In this document: positions 63,684-64,000 of the stretch, in pieces
Position numbering within the stretch: the stretch's first letter is position 1
Layout: every line of letters starts with the position of its first letter
DNA from: Symbiodinium natans
Taxonomy: Eukaryota > Sar > Dinophyceae > Suessiales > Symbiodiniaceae
DNA: 64,000 nt
Direction of reading: 5' to 3'
NCBI GenBank assembly: GCA_905221605.1
Contig: CAJNDS010001469.1
Coordinates: forward strand, 293,501 to 357,500
The notes under the pieces: model-generated
The model's input: the letters and a program-made list of their open reading frames with translations, nothing else
Database searches by the model: none
What the model was told of the DNA's origin: nothing
Program-made: the position numbers and the translations under genes

Positions 63684-64000
63684 GTTTTTGGGGGCCTCCC
63701 AAGCCTACACGTCCCCTGCCCGCAAGCCATCCCAAGCCCTGAACCCACAACAGCAAAAGCAATGAGGAGCTTCTCCGAAGTGTGCCACTCCATGCCTGCC
63801 TGGGAATAGCCGGACGTGCTTGGTGGCAGAACCAGAAAGGTGCCTCTCAGAGGGAAGAGGGGGCTTCAGATTCTACTCTGCCGTTTTGCTTTTTGTTTCT
63901 TTGCCTTGCTAAGCCAAAGAGCTCCATACCCCTTTTTTTGATCTTTAGAAAGGTACCCTGAATCATATTTCTTAAATGGTATTGGACTCTCTGACATGAT

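Larger units (their letters stand above)
45236..64000. other. Gene-free mosaic of telomere-type repeats and short fold-back elements
   Basis: Across 18.8 kb no frame has convincing protein character on either strand, and most short frames are produced by repeats (TTTAGGG gives GFRV/LGFRV-type peptides; CCCTAAA gives NPKP-type peptides). Contents are listed separately: telomere-type arrays, fold-back elements, TA and homopolymer tracts. The stretches between them (for example 49510-50150, 56640-56810, 59260-59660, 62020-62280) are unique-looking sequence with nothing I can name. Confidence 0.7.

Overview
The window looks like nuclear DNA of a dinoflagellate, most likely a relative of Symbiodinium (Suessiales). 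Four things point there. Coding pieces are short exons split by 47-250 bp introns, several with GC-AG instead of GT-AG ends, and nearly all followed by AG|G. Genes lie in long one-direction blocks. TTTAGGG/CCCTAAA telomere-type repeats are scattered internally, including inside introns. The recognisable proteins belong to families expanded in dinoflagellates: cytosine-C5 methyltransferase-like proteins, a DUF7869-like family and a Ty1/copia element. No bacterial operon, rRNA, tRNA, CRISPR or spliced-leader RNA gene was recognised.

Layout. (1) 1-27.5 kb: forward-strand block. It opens with a partial exon and a basic/acidic gene. A repeat zone follows at 3.6-8.7 kb: microsatellites, an eight-copy degenerate repeat, a 200-bp palindrome, tandem small palindromes and a 200-bp G tract. 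Then come a divergent C5-methyltransferase-like gene (9.0-11.9 kb), a long unrecognised gene starting with two similar Cys/His modules (12.4-18.7 kb), a membrane-segment gene leading into a 220-bp tandem array whose units carry exon-like frames (18.9-23.4 kb), an unrecognised gene (23.6-24.8 kb) and a Lys-rich nuclear-type gene (26.2-27.5 kb). (2) 27.5-28.7 kb: convergent strand switch. (3) 28.7-44.1 kb: reverse-strand block. From its right end it holds a C5-methyltransferase gene with nearly canonical motifs (43.8-41.5 kb), an unrecognised gene (41.3-39.8 kb), a DUF7869-like gene (39.8-36.1 kb), a minisatellite zone (35-36 kb), two unrecognised genes (34.6-33.2 and 33.0-30.3 kb) and a Lys-rich gene (29.5-28.7 kb). 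(4) 44.2-45.3 kb: the RNase H end of a Ty1/copia element, followed by a polypurine tract and a probable LTR start. (5) 45.3-64 kb: no gene recognised. This part is a mosaic of telomere-type arrays in both orientations and short fold-back elements in several families with similar termini, plus homopolymer and TA tracts.

How it fits together. The two methyltransferase-like genes are very unlike each other: one keeps PC, ENV, RxRxY and GNS signatures, the other has TC, HEC and MTRKR in those places. Dinoflagellates carry heavily modified DNA, and methyltransferase families are known to be expanded and sometimes carried by retrotransposons. The copia remnant lies directly upstream of the better-preserved gene, but nothing in the sequence shows that it carries it. 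Gene spans below are assembled by eye. Eleven introns were checked base by base for splice ends and reading phase; other exon edges are approximate.
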